NCBI RefSeq assembly: GCF_000969645.2
Contig: NZ_CP014222.1
Span: forward strand, 682,001 to 746,000
Direction of reading: 5' to 3'
DNA length: 64,000 bases
Source: Janthinobacterium sp. B9-8
Lineage (GTDB): Bacteria; Pseudomonadota; Gammaproteobacteria; Burkholderiales; Chitinibacteraceae
The notes beneath the pieces were generated by a model. The model did not search any database, was not told the origin of the DNA, and was given only the letters and a program-made list of their open reading frames with translations. The position numbers were made by a program, and so were the translations under genes. Numbering within the stretch: the stretch's first letter is position 1; every line of letters starts with the position of its first letter. Positions 16,141 to 24,708 of the stretch are shown piece by piece.

Positions 16141-17118
16141 ATGCAGAGAATTCGCGTCATTTATACCGGCGGCACTATTGGTATGTTGCAAAGTGCGGAC
16201 GGCTATGCGCCCGCACCTGATTATTTGCAGCAGCAGTTGCAAAAGCTCTACCCCGGCCTATCTGTGCTGGAGTATTCCCCGCTGCTTGATTCCAGTGAAA
16301 TGACGCCTGCGTTATGGAATCGCATCGCGGCCGATATTGCTGCGGATTACGATGACTACGATGGCTTTGTCGTGCTGCATGGTACGGACACCATGGCCTA
16401 TACCGCTGCAGCACTGTCTTATATGTTAGAAAACTTGGCTAAGCCTGTGGTGGTCACTGGCTCGCAAATACCGTGGTGCGAGCCGGGTAATGATGCGGTA
16501 GAGCATGTTGCTGCAGCATTGGCATTGGCGAGCATGCCTGATTTTTGCGAAGTGGCGGTGGTATTCGCTGGGCTGTGTCTGCGTGGCAACCGGGTGCGCA
16601 AAGTCGATTGTGATGGCATGGCTGCTTTTGCTTCGCCTAATTTACCTACCTTGGGGCAATGGGCAGCAGGGCGCTGGGTGATGTCTACGATTATTCCTGC
16701 GATGGTAAAACCGCTTAAGCCGTTCAGTTTTCAGCCCGTGGCAGAGTCGGCCCGTATTGTGGCGGCAAAACTGGCGCCGGGCTTTAGTGCCCAGTGGCTG
16801 GCATCGTCATTATCTGATTTAGATGGCGTGGTGCTGGAGACCTTTGGTGCAGGTAATGCTGGAACCCAGCCTGCTTTAATGGCGGCATTGGCGAAGCAAA
16901 GCTTGGTGGTGAATTGCACGCCGTGTTTGCAAGGCTCGGTAAAAATGGGGCGCTATGCGGTGAGCGGCAGTCTGGCGGCGTTGGGCGTGCTCGATGGCGC
17001 GGATATGACGCCAGAGGCGGCACTGGCTAAGCTTTATTATGCACAGGCTAAGGGCGCGGATAGGGCAGAGCGGGTGAGTATCTTCTTAAATTCGCGTTCT
17101 GGTGACCGATTAGGGTGA
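16141..17118 (+). CDS. ansA: Type I (cytoplasmic) L-asparaginase
   Basis: 325 residues without a signal peptide, matching the cytoplasmic AnsA type. It hydrolyses asparagine to aspartate and ammonia. The first catalytic motif YTGGTIGM is at residues 8–15 and the second, LHGTDTMAYTA, at about 80–90 (catalytic Thr and Asp). VVTGSQIP, FAGLCLRGNRVRK and the late ETFGAGNAGT loop follow in family order. The ATG follows GGAG at 10 nt. It is followed directly by the SRP RNA gene. Confidence 0.93.
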   Translation: MQRIRVIYTGGTIGMLQSADGYAPAPDYLQQQLQKLYPGLSVLEYSPLLDSSEMTPALWNRIAADIAADYDDYDGFVVLHGTDTMAYTAAALSYMLENLAKPVVVTGSQIPWCEPGNDAVEHVAAALALASMPDFCEVAVVFAGLCLRGNRVRKVDCDGMAAFASPNLPTLGQWAAGRWVMSTIIPAMVKPLKPFSFQPVAESARIVAAKLAPGFSAQWLASSLSDLDGVVLETFGAGNAGTQPALMAALAKQSLVVNCTPCLQGSVKMGRYAVSGSLAALGVLDGADMTPEAALAKLYYAQAKGADRAERVSIFLNSRSGDRLG

Positions 17119-17124
17119 TTTTCC

Positions 17125-17153
17125 TTGGTGCTTTTATTGGGCTGTGCTATAGT
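17125..17153 (+). promoter_or_regulatory. Sigma-70 promoter of the 4.5S RNA gene
   Basis: TTGGTG at 17125–17130 and TATAGT at 17148–17153 are separated by 17 bp and sit immediately upstream of the SRP RNA, in the spacer after the asparaginase stop codon. Confidence 0.7.
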
Positions 17154-17170
17154 GCGCCCCTGTGTTCGAC

Positions 17171-17267
17171 GGCGGGTCTCCCCGCATAGCTAGAAGGTGA
17201 ACTTGGTCAGGTCCGGAAGGAAGCAGCCACAGCTTTTGATGCTAGTGCCGGGGGTTAGGCTCGCCAC
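17171..17267 (+). ncRNA. ffs: 4.5S signal recognition particle RNA
   Basis: The Ffh-binding core GGTCAGGTCCGGAAGG followed by AAGCAGCCA, then the matching strand around GTGCCGGG, is the universal bacterial SRP RNA apical domain. GGCGGG at the 5' side and CTCGCC at the 3' side can close the hairpin. The length of about 97–110 nt fits small bacterial SRP RNA. It guides Ffh to signal-bearing ribosomes at the inner membrane. The exact ends are estimates. Confidence 0.95.
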
Positions 17268-17340
17268 CTCCCCATTTTAAAGTTTTGCTATTCTGAGCAA
17301 GGCTGATCCAAATCCCACTTCTTGTATCTAATTAGGTTGA

Positions 17341-17540
17341 GCGATGAAATGCAATGCATTCATCGCCGAAATTCGTTTGCCATTTGCTGGCTTAAATCAC
17401 TGTTTGCGTCCCCCCCTGCTTGATCCAAATCAATACGTGGCAAGGGGGATTACACGAGAATGGTTGTCACGCGAGCTTGATGCTTCGTGTATCTCCAGTG
17501 GTAAATTTTGCGCCGCGCACTGTCGCGGCGCCTTTTTTTG
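17341..17540 (+). ncRNA. Candidate structured RNA of unknown class
   Basis: About 200 nt between ffs and yciB with no credible gene but four successive helices. They are GCGATGAA/TTCATCGC (17341–17366); CCCCC/GGGGG (17411–17448) enclosing TTGAT/ATCAA; TACACGA/TCGTGTA (17451–17491); and an intrinsic terminator (17510–17539). TGATCCAAATC occurs at 17304 and again at 17421. This layout suits a free small RNA or a leader that terminates before yciB. I could not match it to tmRNA, 6S, RNase P or a riboswitch class known to me. Confidence 0.5.
17510..17539 (+). terminator. Strong intrinsic terminator upstream of yciB
   Basis: GCGCCGCG (17510–17517) pairs with CGCGGCGC (17524–17531) over a CACTGT loop and is followed by seven T residues. 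No protein gene ends just before it, so it belongs to a non-coding transcript or a leader. Confidence 0.9.
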
Positions 17541-17606
17541 TCTGCATTTACTTGTTTTCATAAAAATGGGTCAGCATAATGCGGCATCTCTCTGTTGATG
17601 ATGCCA

Positions 17607-18158
17607 ATGAAAGCCCTTTTCGACCTCCTCTCCGTTATCCTGTTTTTTGTAACTTACTCCATCACGAAGAGTATTTATGCTGCAACCGGCGTGGCAATTG
17701 CGACTACAACGGCGCAAGTGGCCTGGTCATGGTTTAAATACCGCAAAGTTGATGGCATGCTCTGGTTAAGTTTTGGCTTGATTTCTGTACTAGGTGGCGC
17801 AACCTTATTACTTCACAACAAAGCCTTTATTTTGTGGAAGCCCACCGTGCTGTACTGGGTGTTTGCCGTTATTTTGTGTGGCTCTCGTTACTTGCGGGGC
17901 AAAAACCTGATGCAAAGCCTGATGGGCCCACAAATGAACTTGCCTGCTAAATTATGGGATAAGGTTAATTTAGCTTGGGTTACATTCTTTGTTAGCATGG
18001 GTGTTCTTAATCTCTATGTTGCCTTTAACTTTACTGAAGACCAGTGGGTTAATTTTAAGATGTTTGGTACATTGGCGCTGACACTGGTATTTGTGCTGCT
18101 GCAAGCATTGGTGCTTTCACGGTATCTTACTGATGATTCGGGAAAAGAGGAGTCTTGA
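17607..18158 (+). CDS. yciB: Inner membrane septation protein A (YciB/IspZ family)
   Basis: 183 residues with five or six membrane segments. It begins MKALFDLLSVILFFVTY, the standard YciB N-terminus, which is why the ATG at 17607 is preferred over the TTG/ATG codons just upstream. KALFDLL, KSIYAATG, KPTVLYWVFA and LPAKLWDKVNLAW are family landmarks. YciB affects envelope integrity and cell division, and its mutants in Shigella fail to septate inside host cells. It runs into a YciI-like gene with a one-base overlap, then a BolA-like gene; yciB–yciI–bolA–parvulin is a conserved betaproteobacterial cluster. Confidence 0.92.
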   Translation: MKALFDLLSVILFFVTYSITKSIYAATGVAIATTTAQVAWSWFKYRKVDGMLWLSFGLISVLGGATLLLHNKAFILWKPTVLYWVFAVILCGSRYLRGKNLMQSLMGPQMNLPAKLWDKVNLAWVTFFVSMGVLNLYVAFNFTEDQWVNFKMFGTLALTLVFVLLQALVLSRYLTDDSGKEES

Positions 18159-18457
18159 TGCTTTATGCAATTATTGCTAATAACTATCCCGATTGCGCTG
18201 CCGCACGTTTGGCGAGCCGTTCGGCGCATCTGGCTAGGCTAGAGCAACTGAAAGAAGCGGGGCGCTTGGTGCTTGCCGGTCCTTTTCCTGCAATTGATGC
18301 AGTGGATCCTGGGCCTGCCGGTTTTTCGGGTAGTTTAATTGTTGCAGAATTTGATTCGCAGCTGGCCGCGCAAGCTTGGGCTGACAGCGATCCTTATGTA
18401 AAAGCAGGGGTTTATGAAAATGTCATTGCAAAGCCCTTTCTCCAAGTCCTCCCCTAG
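18158..18457 (+). CDS. YciI-family protein
   Basis: 99 residues. It begins MLYAIIANNYPDCAAARL and shows the YciI pattern: a conserved His in RSAHLARLEQL, then GRLVLAGPFP, and WADSDPYVKAGVYENVIAKPF near the end. The fold is a dimeric ferredoxin-like (DABB-type) barrel; the cellular function is not settled. The ATG at 18158 overlaps the yciB stop as TGATG, so translation is probably coupled. Confidence 0.9.
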   Translation: MLYAIIANNYPDCAAARLASRSAHLARLEQLKEAGRLVLAGPFPAIDAVDPGPAGFSGSLIVAEFDSQLAAQAWADSDPYVKAGVYENVIAKPFLQVLP

Positions 18458-18725
18458 CGTTATGATTACTGAAGAAATACACTCACGGCTTGCCGTATTA
18501 CAGCCAGAGTATGTTGATGTTTACGATGATAGTGCTTCACATGCAGGTCACGCAGGCAGCGTGGCAGGTGGCGGGCATTATGATTTAACCATCGTATCCG
18601 CACAGTTTGCAGGCAAAAACACCTTGGCTCGTCATCGTATGGTGATGGCTTTATTTACCGATTTGATCCCGCACCCTATCCACGCGCTCAGTATTAAAAA
18701 AACACTGACGCCGGACGAGTTGTAA
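18420..18725 (+). CDS. BolA-family protein
   Basis: 101 residues if started at 18420, which has AGGGG nine bases upstream and overlaps the YciI-like gene by 38 nt. Another start at 18462 (MITEEIHSRL) would give the more usual compact BolA length but has no ribosome site. The domain shows DDSASHAGHAG, then GGHYDLTIVSAQF, RHRMVMALF and HALSIKKTL, with the His characteristic of BolA/glutaredoxin iron–sulfur partners. BolA proteins bind [2Fe-2S] with monothiol glutaredoxins and influence envelope and stress responses. The start is uncertain; the family is not. Confidence 0.88.
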   Translation: MSLQSPFSKSSPSVMITEEIHSRLAVLQPEYVDVYDDSASHAGHAGSVAGGGHYDLTIVSAQFAGKNTLARHRMVMALFTDLIPHPIHALSIKKTLTPDEL

Positions 18726-18774
18726 AATTGACTGAACCTAAGCTCTACTGACTTTAAGATCAAAGGACTAACAC

Positions 18775-19557
18775 ATGCGTCAACCAAACCGTATTGCTCT
18801 TGCTCTCGCTGCTTGTTTCTTATCTGCTTCTTTTGCGGCTACTGCTGCAAACGTAGCCACCGTTAACGGCGTTGCTATCCCTGATAGCAAGGTTGATTTC
18901 TTCTTGAAGCAAGTTGCTGAACGCGGCCAGAAAGATAGCCCAGAATTACGTGCACGCATCAAGGAAGAGCTGATTCGTAACGAAGTATTGTTCCAAGAAG
19001 CACAAAAGAAAGGCGTGGAAAAAAACGCTGAAGTACAGCAACGCCTTGATATGGCTAAGCAACAGATTCTGGTTGGTGCTTACGTGAATGACTACGCTAA
19101 AGCAAACCCAGTGAGCGATGCTGATCTGAAAAAAGAATTTGATAAAATCAAAGTTAACTTCAGCGGCAAAGAATACAAAGCTCGTCATATTCTGGTTAAA
19201 ACAGAAGAAGAAGCAAAAGCAGTTTTGGCTGACCTGAAAAAAGGTAAGAAGTTTGAAGATATCGCTAAGGCGAAATCCGCAGACAAAGGCAGTGCTGTAA
19301 ATGGTGGTGACCTGGGTTGGTCTACTCCTGCTAACTACGTAAAAGAATTTGGTGAAGCGTTGGCCAAACTGCCTAAAGGCAAAATCTCTGATCCAGTGAA
19401 GACCCAGTTTGGTTGGCATGTGATTAAGCTGGATGACCAGCGCGAAGCGAAAGGCCCTTCATTTGAAGAAGTAAAACCAGAGTTGACTCGTGAGCTGCAA
19501 GGCCAGCGTGTACAAAAAATGGTTGAAGAATTACGTGCTAAAGCAAAAGTTGAGTAA
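18775..19557 (+). CDS. Periplasmic parvulin-type peptidyl-prolyl isomerase
   Basis: 260 residues. The signal peptide ends around residue 24 (ASFAATAANVATVNG). A SurA_N-like helical region (about 28–125) precedes one PpiC parvulin domain (about 133–228), recognisable from KARHILVKTEEEA, NGGDLGW and FGWHVIKLDD. It assists folding of exported proteins by isomerising X-Pro bonds. AAGGA lies seven bases before the ATG. The gene closes the yciB–bolA group and is followed by a strong terminator. It resembles the Cbf2/PrsA-like group rather than full SurA, which has two parvulin domains. Confidence 0.93.
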   Translation: MRQPNRIALALAACFLSASFAATAANVATVNGVAIPDSKVDFFLKQVAERGQKDSPELRARIKEELIRNEVLFQEAQKKGVEKNAEVQQRLDMAKQQILVGAYVNDYAKANPVSDADLKKEFDKIKVNFSGKEYKARHILVKTEEEAKAVLADLKKGKKFEDIAKAKSADKGSAVNGGDLGWSTPANYVKEFGEALAKLPKGKISDPVKTQFGWHVIKLDDQREAKGPSFEEVKPELTRELQGQRVQKMVEELRAKAKVE

Positions 19558-19574
19558 TCCGTTTTTTGTATAAG

Positions 19575-19608
19575 AAAAGCCCCGCTAGAGAAATAGCGGG
19601 GCTTTTTT
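19575..19608 (+). terminator. Terminator of the parvulin gene
   Basis: AAAAGCCCCGCTA and TAGCGGGGCTTTTTT enclose a GAGAAA loop, with a long T-run on the plus strand. Confidence 0.92.
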
Positions 19609-19805
19609 GTGGGCGGTGATTTAGAACAGTCATATGCCGCTAGGCAGCAAGGTTGTTACTATCTTTTCTAAGCAGGCTCAATCGTTTGTTTAAGATGCTG
19701 GATATGTTTTATGTTATCTACCTTTATCGCCTGAGCGGCTGAGAAATGGGGCTGATAAGTCATTAGCCTAAGATGTTGCACGCTATTGCTTGAGGCAATA
19801 ATTCT

Positions 19806-19842
19806 AAAAAAAGCCCCGACCTCACTGAGTGGGAGCGGGGCT
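19806..19842 (-). terminator. Terminator of the serine operon
   Basis: On the minus strand AGCCCCG (19842–19836) pairs with CGGGGCT (19818–19812), followed by seven T residues (19812–19806). It lies 18 nt beyond the sdaA stop codon. Confidence 0.88.
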
Positions 19843-19859
19843 ATTATTCATGCGTTTCT

Positions 19860-21251
19860 TTAAGCAGGCACTTTATCCATAAAGCGTATGGTTTTTAGTG
19901 CAGGGGCGGTGATTTGCAGGGCGAGCCCGCCGCAGGATGTTTCGCGGTATTTTGCGTCCATATCCTTGCCAGTAGCGTACATTGCGGCAATCACTTTATC
20001 TAAAGACACTTTAGGGCTGCTGCTGCGGTGCATGGCCATACGGGCAGCGTTGATGGCTTTGACTGCGCCAATCGCGTTGCGCTCGATACATGGAATCTGT
20101 ACTTGCCCGCCAACTGGATCACATGTCAGGCCAAGGTTATGTTCCATGGCAATTTCTGCAGCCATGCAGACTTGGGCAGGGCTGCCGCCCATCAACTCGG
20201 CAAGGCCAGCCGCCGCCATAGAGCAGGCGACGCCTACTTCGCCCTGACAGCCTACTTCTGCGCCAGAGATGGATGCGTTTAGCTTGTATAAGCAGCCAAT
20301 CGCGCCTGAAGATAAGAAAAAGCGCAGGGCGCTGTCTTCATCTAATGGCTTAATAAAATGATTGTAGTAAGACATTACGCCAGGAACGATGCCGCAAGCG
20401 CCATTGGTAGGGGCGGTAATGACGCGGCCACCGGCAGCGTTTTCTTCTGACATTGCCATCGCATACATATTCACCCAATCCATCACATTGAGCGGGTCAT
20501 GGGCGACATCCAATGAGCTGGTCAATAGATGATGCAGGGCAGGCGCGCGGCGGGGAATGCGCATTGGGCCGGGCAGATTGCCTTCGGTTTTCATGCCGCG
20601 CTCGATGCTGCTTTGCATCACACTCCAAACACGGGCGAAATGGGCCTTGATATCGGCCATATCATGGAAGGCTTTTTCGTTTTCGAGTACCAGGGCGGAA
20701 ATCGACAGGCCGCTGTCTTCGCACATATTGAGCAAATCATCAGCACTTAAAAAGTGATGCGGCACTGGAATATCGTTACAGCTACCTTGATTGAAGTGCT
20801 CTTCATCAACAATAAAGCCGCCGCCAATCGAGTAGTAAGTCTTGCTTAGGCAGCAGGTGTCACCCACAAAGGCACGGATCATCATGCCGTTTTCGTGCAG
20901 GGGCAGGTAGCTATCTTGGAATACAAGGCTAAAACCAACGCGTTGCTGGGTGCGGCCTAGGCAGATCGTGCCGTTTTGCTCTACTTCATGCACGATGCTG
21001 GCCATATTGTCTAAATCAATCGTGTCGGGCAGATTGCCTGCTAGGCCCAACATGATGGCGTGATCGGTGCAATGGCCTTTGCCTGTGAGGGAGAGCGAAC
21101 CGTAGCAATCTACTGCAATTTTGGTAACGGCATTAAATTGCCCGGTTTCTTTAAGCGTGCCTAAAAACTGGTGCCCTGCTTTCATGGGGCCAATGGTGTG
21201 CGAGCTTGATGGGCCAATGCCAATTTTGTAAATATCTAAGGTGCTAAACAT
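19860..21251 (-). CDS. sdaA: L-serine ammonia-lyase (serine deaminase), iron–sulfur type
   Basis: 463 residues from the ATG at 21251, with AAGGA seven bases upstream; the frame extends further up without support. It converts L-serine to pyruvate and ammonia. The N-terminal beta domain starts [23 protein letters not shown], the serine-site signature of one-chain bacterial enzymes. The alpha domain carries the [4Fe-4S] cysteines in the [16 protein letters not shown] and ETSCGGLA regions. [10 protein letters not shown] is another catalytic-loop landmark. It lies 58 nt after a serine transporter gene, forming a serine catabolic operon. Confidence 0.96.
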   Translation of the reverse strand: MFSTLDIYKIGIGPSSSHTIGPMKAGHQFLGTLKETGQFNAVTKIAVDCYGSLSLTGKGHCTDHAIMLGLAGNLPDTIDLDNMASIVHEVEQNGTICLGRTQQRVGFSLVFQDSYLPLHENGMMIRAFVGDTCCLSKTYYSIGGGFIVDEEHFNQGSCNDIPVPHHFLSADDLLNMCEDSGLSISALVLENEKAFHDMADIKAHFARVWSVMQSSIERGMKTEGNLPGPMRIPRRAPALHHLLTSSLDVAHDPLNVMDWVNMYAMAMSEENAAGGRVITAPTNGACGIVPGVMSYYNHFIKPLDEDSALRFFLSSGAIGCLYKLNASISGAEVGCQGEVGVACSMAAAGLAELMGGSPAQVCMAAEIAMEHNLGLTCDPVGGQVQIPCIERNAIGAVKAINAARMAMHRSSSPKVSLDKVIAAMYATGKDMDAKYRETSCGGLALQITAPALKTIRFMDKVPA

Positions 21252-21309
21252 GGCTACTTCCTTGTGAATACAGCCTGCTCTGTATGAGTGCAGGCTGTAT
21301 ATATCGTGT

Positions 21310-22611
21310 CTAGGACATGAGGCTGAAGAAGATGGCAGAGATGGCAATGACACCAATCAGCACAACGAATACATTGCTGGCTGCGCCGGAATACTTACGC
21401 ATGGCAGGTACTTTACGGATGGCGTACATCGGCATGAGGAATAGCAAGATAGCAATAACAGGGCCGCCTAGTGTTTCAATCATTCCCAGGATATTTGGGT
21501 TGATGGTGGCGACCAACCAAGTGGTAATCAGCATAAAGATCGAGGTGTAACGCTCAAGCTTAGGTGTTGAAATGGTTTTACCTTTTTCACGCAATTGTTT
21601 GATCACCAAGCCATGCAGACCTTCTTTGGCACCAAGATAGTGGCCAAGGTAGGATTTAGTAATGGCGATAAAGGCAATGATCGGGGCCATCCAGGCAATA
21701 ACCGGGTTGTCAAAGTGGTTTGCAAGGTAGGACAAGATTGAAATATTTTGCGCTTTAGCGGCAATCAAGTCGGCAGGAGCCAAGCTAAATACACAGCTAA
21801 ATACAAAGAACATCACCGACAACACCATCATGATATGGCTGCGTAACAAGATTTTAGAAGCCACTTGGTCTTCTTTGCCCGGGTGCAGCTTTTTTTGGCT
21901 CACAGCAAAAGAAGAAATGATAGGTGAGTGGTTAAACGAGAACACCATCACCGGGATCGCTAGCCACAGCGTTTTGTAGAAAGAGCCGCTGCTTAGTGCA
22001 TCGCCCAAGCTGCCTGCATGATCGAGCACGGAGCTATTCCAGTTCGGGATTAGGTAAACCGCTAAAACCATCAGCGCAATCACAAAGGGGTAGACCAGTA
22101 CGCTCATGGCTTTAACAATAAAATCGCCACCTAATCGCACAATCGACATCAGCCCCAAAATCAAACACAGCGCAAAAATACCGCGTGTGACGAGATCAGT
22201 GCCTACAGCAATATGCATTTGATGGGTGAGGAAAGACAATACCGTGTTGGTAATGGCCACGCTGTAAACTAATAGAATGGGGTAGATGGCAAAGAAGTAA
22301 AGCAGAGTAATGAGTTTGCCTGCGCCCTTACCAAAGTGCTCTTCTACTACCTCGGTGATATCGCCATCTTTAGTTGAGCCAGAAAGCACAAACCGGCTCA
22401 GCCCTCTGTGTGCAAAAAAGGTCATTGGCAAGGCTAGCAGTGCCATCATAATTAGCGGCCATAAACCACCAATCCCTGCATTAATGGGTAGGAATAAAGT
22501 ACCCGCGCCAACCGCCGTGCCATAAAGCCCTAGCATCCAGACCGTATCTTGCTTGGTCCATGTTGCTGCGCTGTGTGGCAGCGCTAGATCATTGAGTGTG
22601 GTATCAGACAT
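21310..22611 (-). CDS. sdaC: Serine/proton symporter of the HAAAP family (SdaC-like)
   Basis: 433 residues with 11 predicted membrane segments. GTAVGAGTLFLPINAGIGG near the N-terminus is the HAAAP substrate-site glycine motif, and KSYLGHYLGAKEG occurs in the middle as in SdaC/TdcC proteins. It brings serine (possibly threonine) into the cell with protons. Its position between a regulator and the serine deaminase makes serine the best substrate guess. The ATG follows GAGAAAACATC. Confidence 0.92.
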   Translation of the reverse strand: MSDTTLNDLALPHSAATWTKQDTVWMLGLYGTAVGAGTLFLPINAGIGGLWPLIMMALLALPMTFFAHRGLSRFVLSGSTKDGDITEVVEEHFGKGAGKLITLLYFFAIYPILLVYSVAITNTVLSFLTHQMHIAVGTDLVTRGIFALCLILGLMSIVRLGGDFIVKAMSVLVYPFVIALMVLAVYLIPNWNSSVLDHAGSLGDALSSGSFYKTLWLAIPVMVFSFNHSPIISSFAVSQKKLHPGKEDQVASKILLRSHIMMVLSVMFFVFSCVFSLAPADLIAAKAQNISILSYLANHFDNPVIAWMAPIIAFIAITKSYLGHYLGAKEGLHGLVIKQLREKGKTISTPKLERYTSIFMLITTWLVATINPNILGMIETLGGPVIAILLFLMPMYAIRKVPAMRKYSGAASNVFVVLIGVIAISAIFFSLMS

Positions 22612-22639
22612 GATGTTTTCTCGATTAAAAAATAGTGAT

Positions 22640-23263
22640 TTAGTTGTTGTTTTTTAAGTAGCGATAAAGCGTGGGCTCTGAAATAGCCAGTAATGAAGCT
22701 GTTTTGGCGATAAATCCTTTCACAAGGAAAACGCCGTTTTGTTCTAGTTTTTGCACAATGTCTTTTTTATCGGCACTGCTTAAGTGCTTGGCGTCGATAG
22801 GGTAGCTGGCTAAGGCCTGCTGAATAATGTCGTCGCCTAATTGCTCTACCGAGTGGCTGAGTAACTCCTCGCTTGGGCTATTTTCTTCGTGTTGAAAAAA
22901 CTGATGGAGCAATTCGCTGGCGTGTTGTAGTTGATGATCGTTGCGATTAATGCAAAGCATGGCAACCGAGGTGCCGGTTTCGTCTTTAAGCAGCATGCTG
23001 GAGCTGCGCAGACGATGGCCATCGAGCGTCTTGCCGGGATAGTTGGTGCGAAAAGGTGCTTTGCTACTGTCTTGGCATTCGCGCAGCAGACGCAGGGCAA
23101 AGTCTGTAGCGGGGGCGCCTGGCTCACGGCCGGAAATTGGGTTTTTAATGATTCGCAGGGAGTTTTCCAGCTGGGTCATATCGTGCACCGCAATCTCTGC
23201 GTGTGTGCCTAGCACTTGAGAGAGAAAGCTTGAAAGCGTGTCGAGGTCTATCGAGATCTTCAT
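22640..23263 (-). CDS. YheO/DauR-type transcriptional regulator of the serine operon
   Basis: 207 residues. The N-terminal two thirds form a YheO-like PAS domain (VLGTHAEIAVHDM and SSSMLLKDETGTSVAMLCIN are family landmarks). The C-terminal 60 residues are an HTH of the DauR type, ending ASLLAISEPTLYRYLKN. Members such as DauR control amino-acid catabolism. It is first in the regulator–transporter–deaminase operon (29 nt to the next gene), so serine-responsive control of its own operon is likely, though the ligand is inferred. Confidence 0.88.
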   Translation of the reverse strand: MKISIDLDTLSSFLSQVLGTHAEIAVHDMTQLENSLRIIKNPISGREPGAPATDFALRLLRECQDSSKAPFRTNYPGKTLDGHRLRSSSMLLKDETGTSVAMLCINRNDHQLQHASELLHQFFQHEENSPSEELLSHSVEQLGDDIIQQALASYPIDAKHLSSADKKDIVQKLEQNGVFLVKGFIAKTASLLAISEPTLYRYLKNNN

Positions 23264-23528
23264 GATAAAAAATTCTTGTCTTGATAAGTTGATGTGGATT
23301 TTACTCCCGATATCCTGTCCTTTATGTTGGATTTAGTACGTTTTTTGACGCGCATCAATAAATAATTTTTCATGTAAATAATTTATTATTAGCATGATGT
23401 TCTAATTTTTATTTTTTTTGTTAAATTTTGTTCTGTTTTTTGAGTGTTTAGCGCATTTTTTGTGAATTGTTGCAATTTTGTTTGTTTGTTGCAAAATTTA
23501 CTTTTATGTTTGCGTTTATTGATGGCGT
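23264..23528. other. AT-rich upstream region of the serine operon
   Basis: About 265 nt, strongly AT-rich, with T-runs and short inverted A/T repeats around 23355–23395. It should hold the serine-operon promoter on the minus strand. I cannot pick a single promoter with confidence and see no gene. Confidence 0.4.
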
Positions 23529-23574
23529 AAAAAAACCAACATGCCTTTGCTATTGAAGGCAATGTTGGTTTTTT
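23529..23574. terminator. Bidirectional terminator hairpin downstream of the YdcF-like gene
   Basis: AAAAAACCAACAT-GCCTT pairs with AAGGC-A-ATGTTGGTTTTTT around TGCTATTG. T-runs occur on both strands. On the minus strand it lies about 100 nt beyond the YdcF-family stop codon. Confidence 0.85.
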
Positions 23575-23669
23575 GATGCGTCAAGCCTTGCTTTATAAGG
23601 CTTGGGGAGTTGTAGGGCAGTAGTTTTTATTTATGCGGGAAATATTATATTCAGTAAAAAAAGAAGGCA

Positions 23670-24413
23670 TCAAGGTCGTAGTTTGTACCAGAGCATGCCT
23701 AAAAGCTCATGCAGGGCGAAGCTGCTGTTGCTCATGGCCTGTGCTTTTGGCATAAATGACAAGATAGATAATGGCTCCTGATTTGCATAATCTGTTGCCG
23801 CTGGAATAACGTTAAATCCTTGTTTGGTAAATGCACTTTGCGCGCGTGGCATATGGACAGCCTGAGTCACAAGGATGATTTTTGCGTTTTTAGGCAAAAG
23901 CTGAGCACTTAAGCTGGCATTTTCCTGGGTATCCACTGATTCACTTTCTATCCAGCGTACGGGCGTATTGAATTCTTTTTGCAAAATATCGGCCATCAGA
24001 GTGGCTTCGCTGATGCCGCCCAATGGTTTCCCACCGCTGACTAAGATGGGCAATTTACTTTTTTTTGCTAGCTGGGCGGTATAGCGCAGGCGCATTAAGG
24101 TGGCATTGTTGATCGTCTCACCTTCAATTTGGTCGTAAGCCGTAAAACGCTTTCCGCCGCCTAAGCTGACAATTGCGATGGCATCGTTTGGAATAAACTT
24201 GAGTGCTGGCGGCTCAACCATCAGCAGGAGTGCATTGGCCACAAGCGGCATGGAGAGTGTTGTGAGCAATAGCAGACTGCTTGCAATAAGGCTGCGGGCA
24301 AGGCGAGGCTTGCGGCTAATGAGGAACAGGCCAATGGCAATCAAGAGTAAAAAAAGGCCGGGAGGTAAGAGCCAGGCTGCAATGGCATTTTTAGCAAGTA
24401 CGGCAGAATGCAT
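23670..24413 (-). CDS. YdcF/ElyC-family (DUF218) envelope protein
   Basis: 247 residues. Two N-terminal hydrophobic segments (about 10–60) are followed by the DUF218 domain: IAIVSLGGGKRF, then LPILVSGGKPLGGISEATLM, the acidic ESVDTQENA motif and ILVTQAVHMPRAQSAF. This architecture is that of ElyC-type proteins, which affect peptidoglycan or undecaprenyl-phosphate metabolism in E. coli. The active chemistry is not known. It is a single gene flanked by non-coding DNA. Confidence 0.88.
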   Translation of the reverse strand: MHSAVLAKNAIAAWLLPPGLFLLLIAIGLFLISRKPRLARSLIASSLLLLTTLSMPLVANALLLMVEPPALKFIPNDAIAIVSLGGGKRFTAYDQIEGETINNATLMRLRYTAQLAKKSKLPILVSGGKPLGGISEATLMADILQKEFNTPVRWIESESVDTQENASLSAQLLPKNAKIILVTQAVHMPRAQSAFTKQGFNVIPAATDYANQEPLSILSFMPKAQAMSNSSFALHELLGMLWYKLRP

Positions 24414-24654
24414 GAGTTTCCAGAGGAGTAGAGATGAAGCAGGCAGGATTATATAAGGGAAGTTAGAAAGCGATCTTCCCTTGTTGCTCTGTGTGGCTTA
24501 AATAATATCCACCCGTATGTCTCTACGATGCTTGAAGGCTAGCACTAGGTACGCTTTGAAGCCAAACCTTGCCAATTTAAGTACAAATACCATAGGAGCG
24601 GCTTTGGCCAAGAATGGTTTAAATGGAGAGGGTTGATTTTGAGATGCCTGGCAT

Positions 24655-24683
24655 AAAAAAACGAGCCGCAGTGTGCGGCTCGT
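24655..24683 (-). terminator. Terminator of the liv operon
   Basis: ACGAGCCGCA and TGCGGCTCGT form a 10-bp stem with a three-base loop; on the minus strand it is followed by a run of T (24660–24655). It lies 26 nt after the livF stop. Confidence 0.92.
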
Positions 24684-24708
24684 TGTGTGCGGCTTGAAAA
24701 TGCGGGGC

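Noticed and set aside
17341..17540. tmRNA or 6S RNA near smpB
   Set aside because: No tRNA-like 3' end or tag frame, and no long closing stem with a central bubble as in 6S RNA.
17344..17598. 84-codon frame between ffs and yciB
   Set aside because: It runs across several stable hairpins and an intrinsic terminator, has no ribosome site and no recognisable domain.
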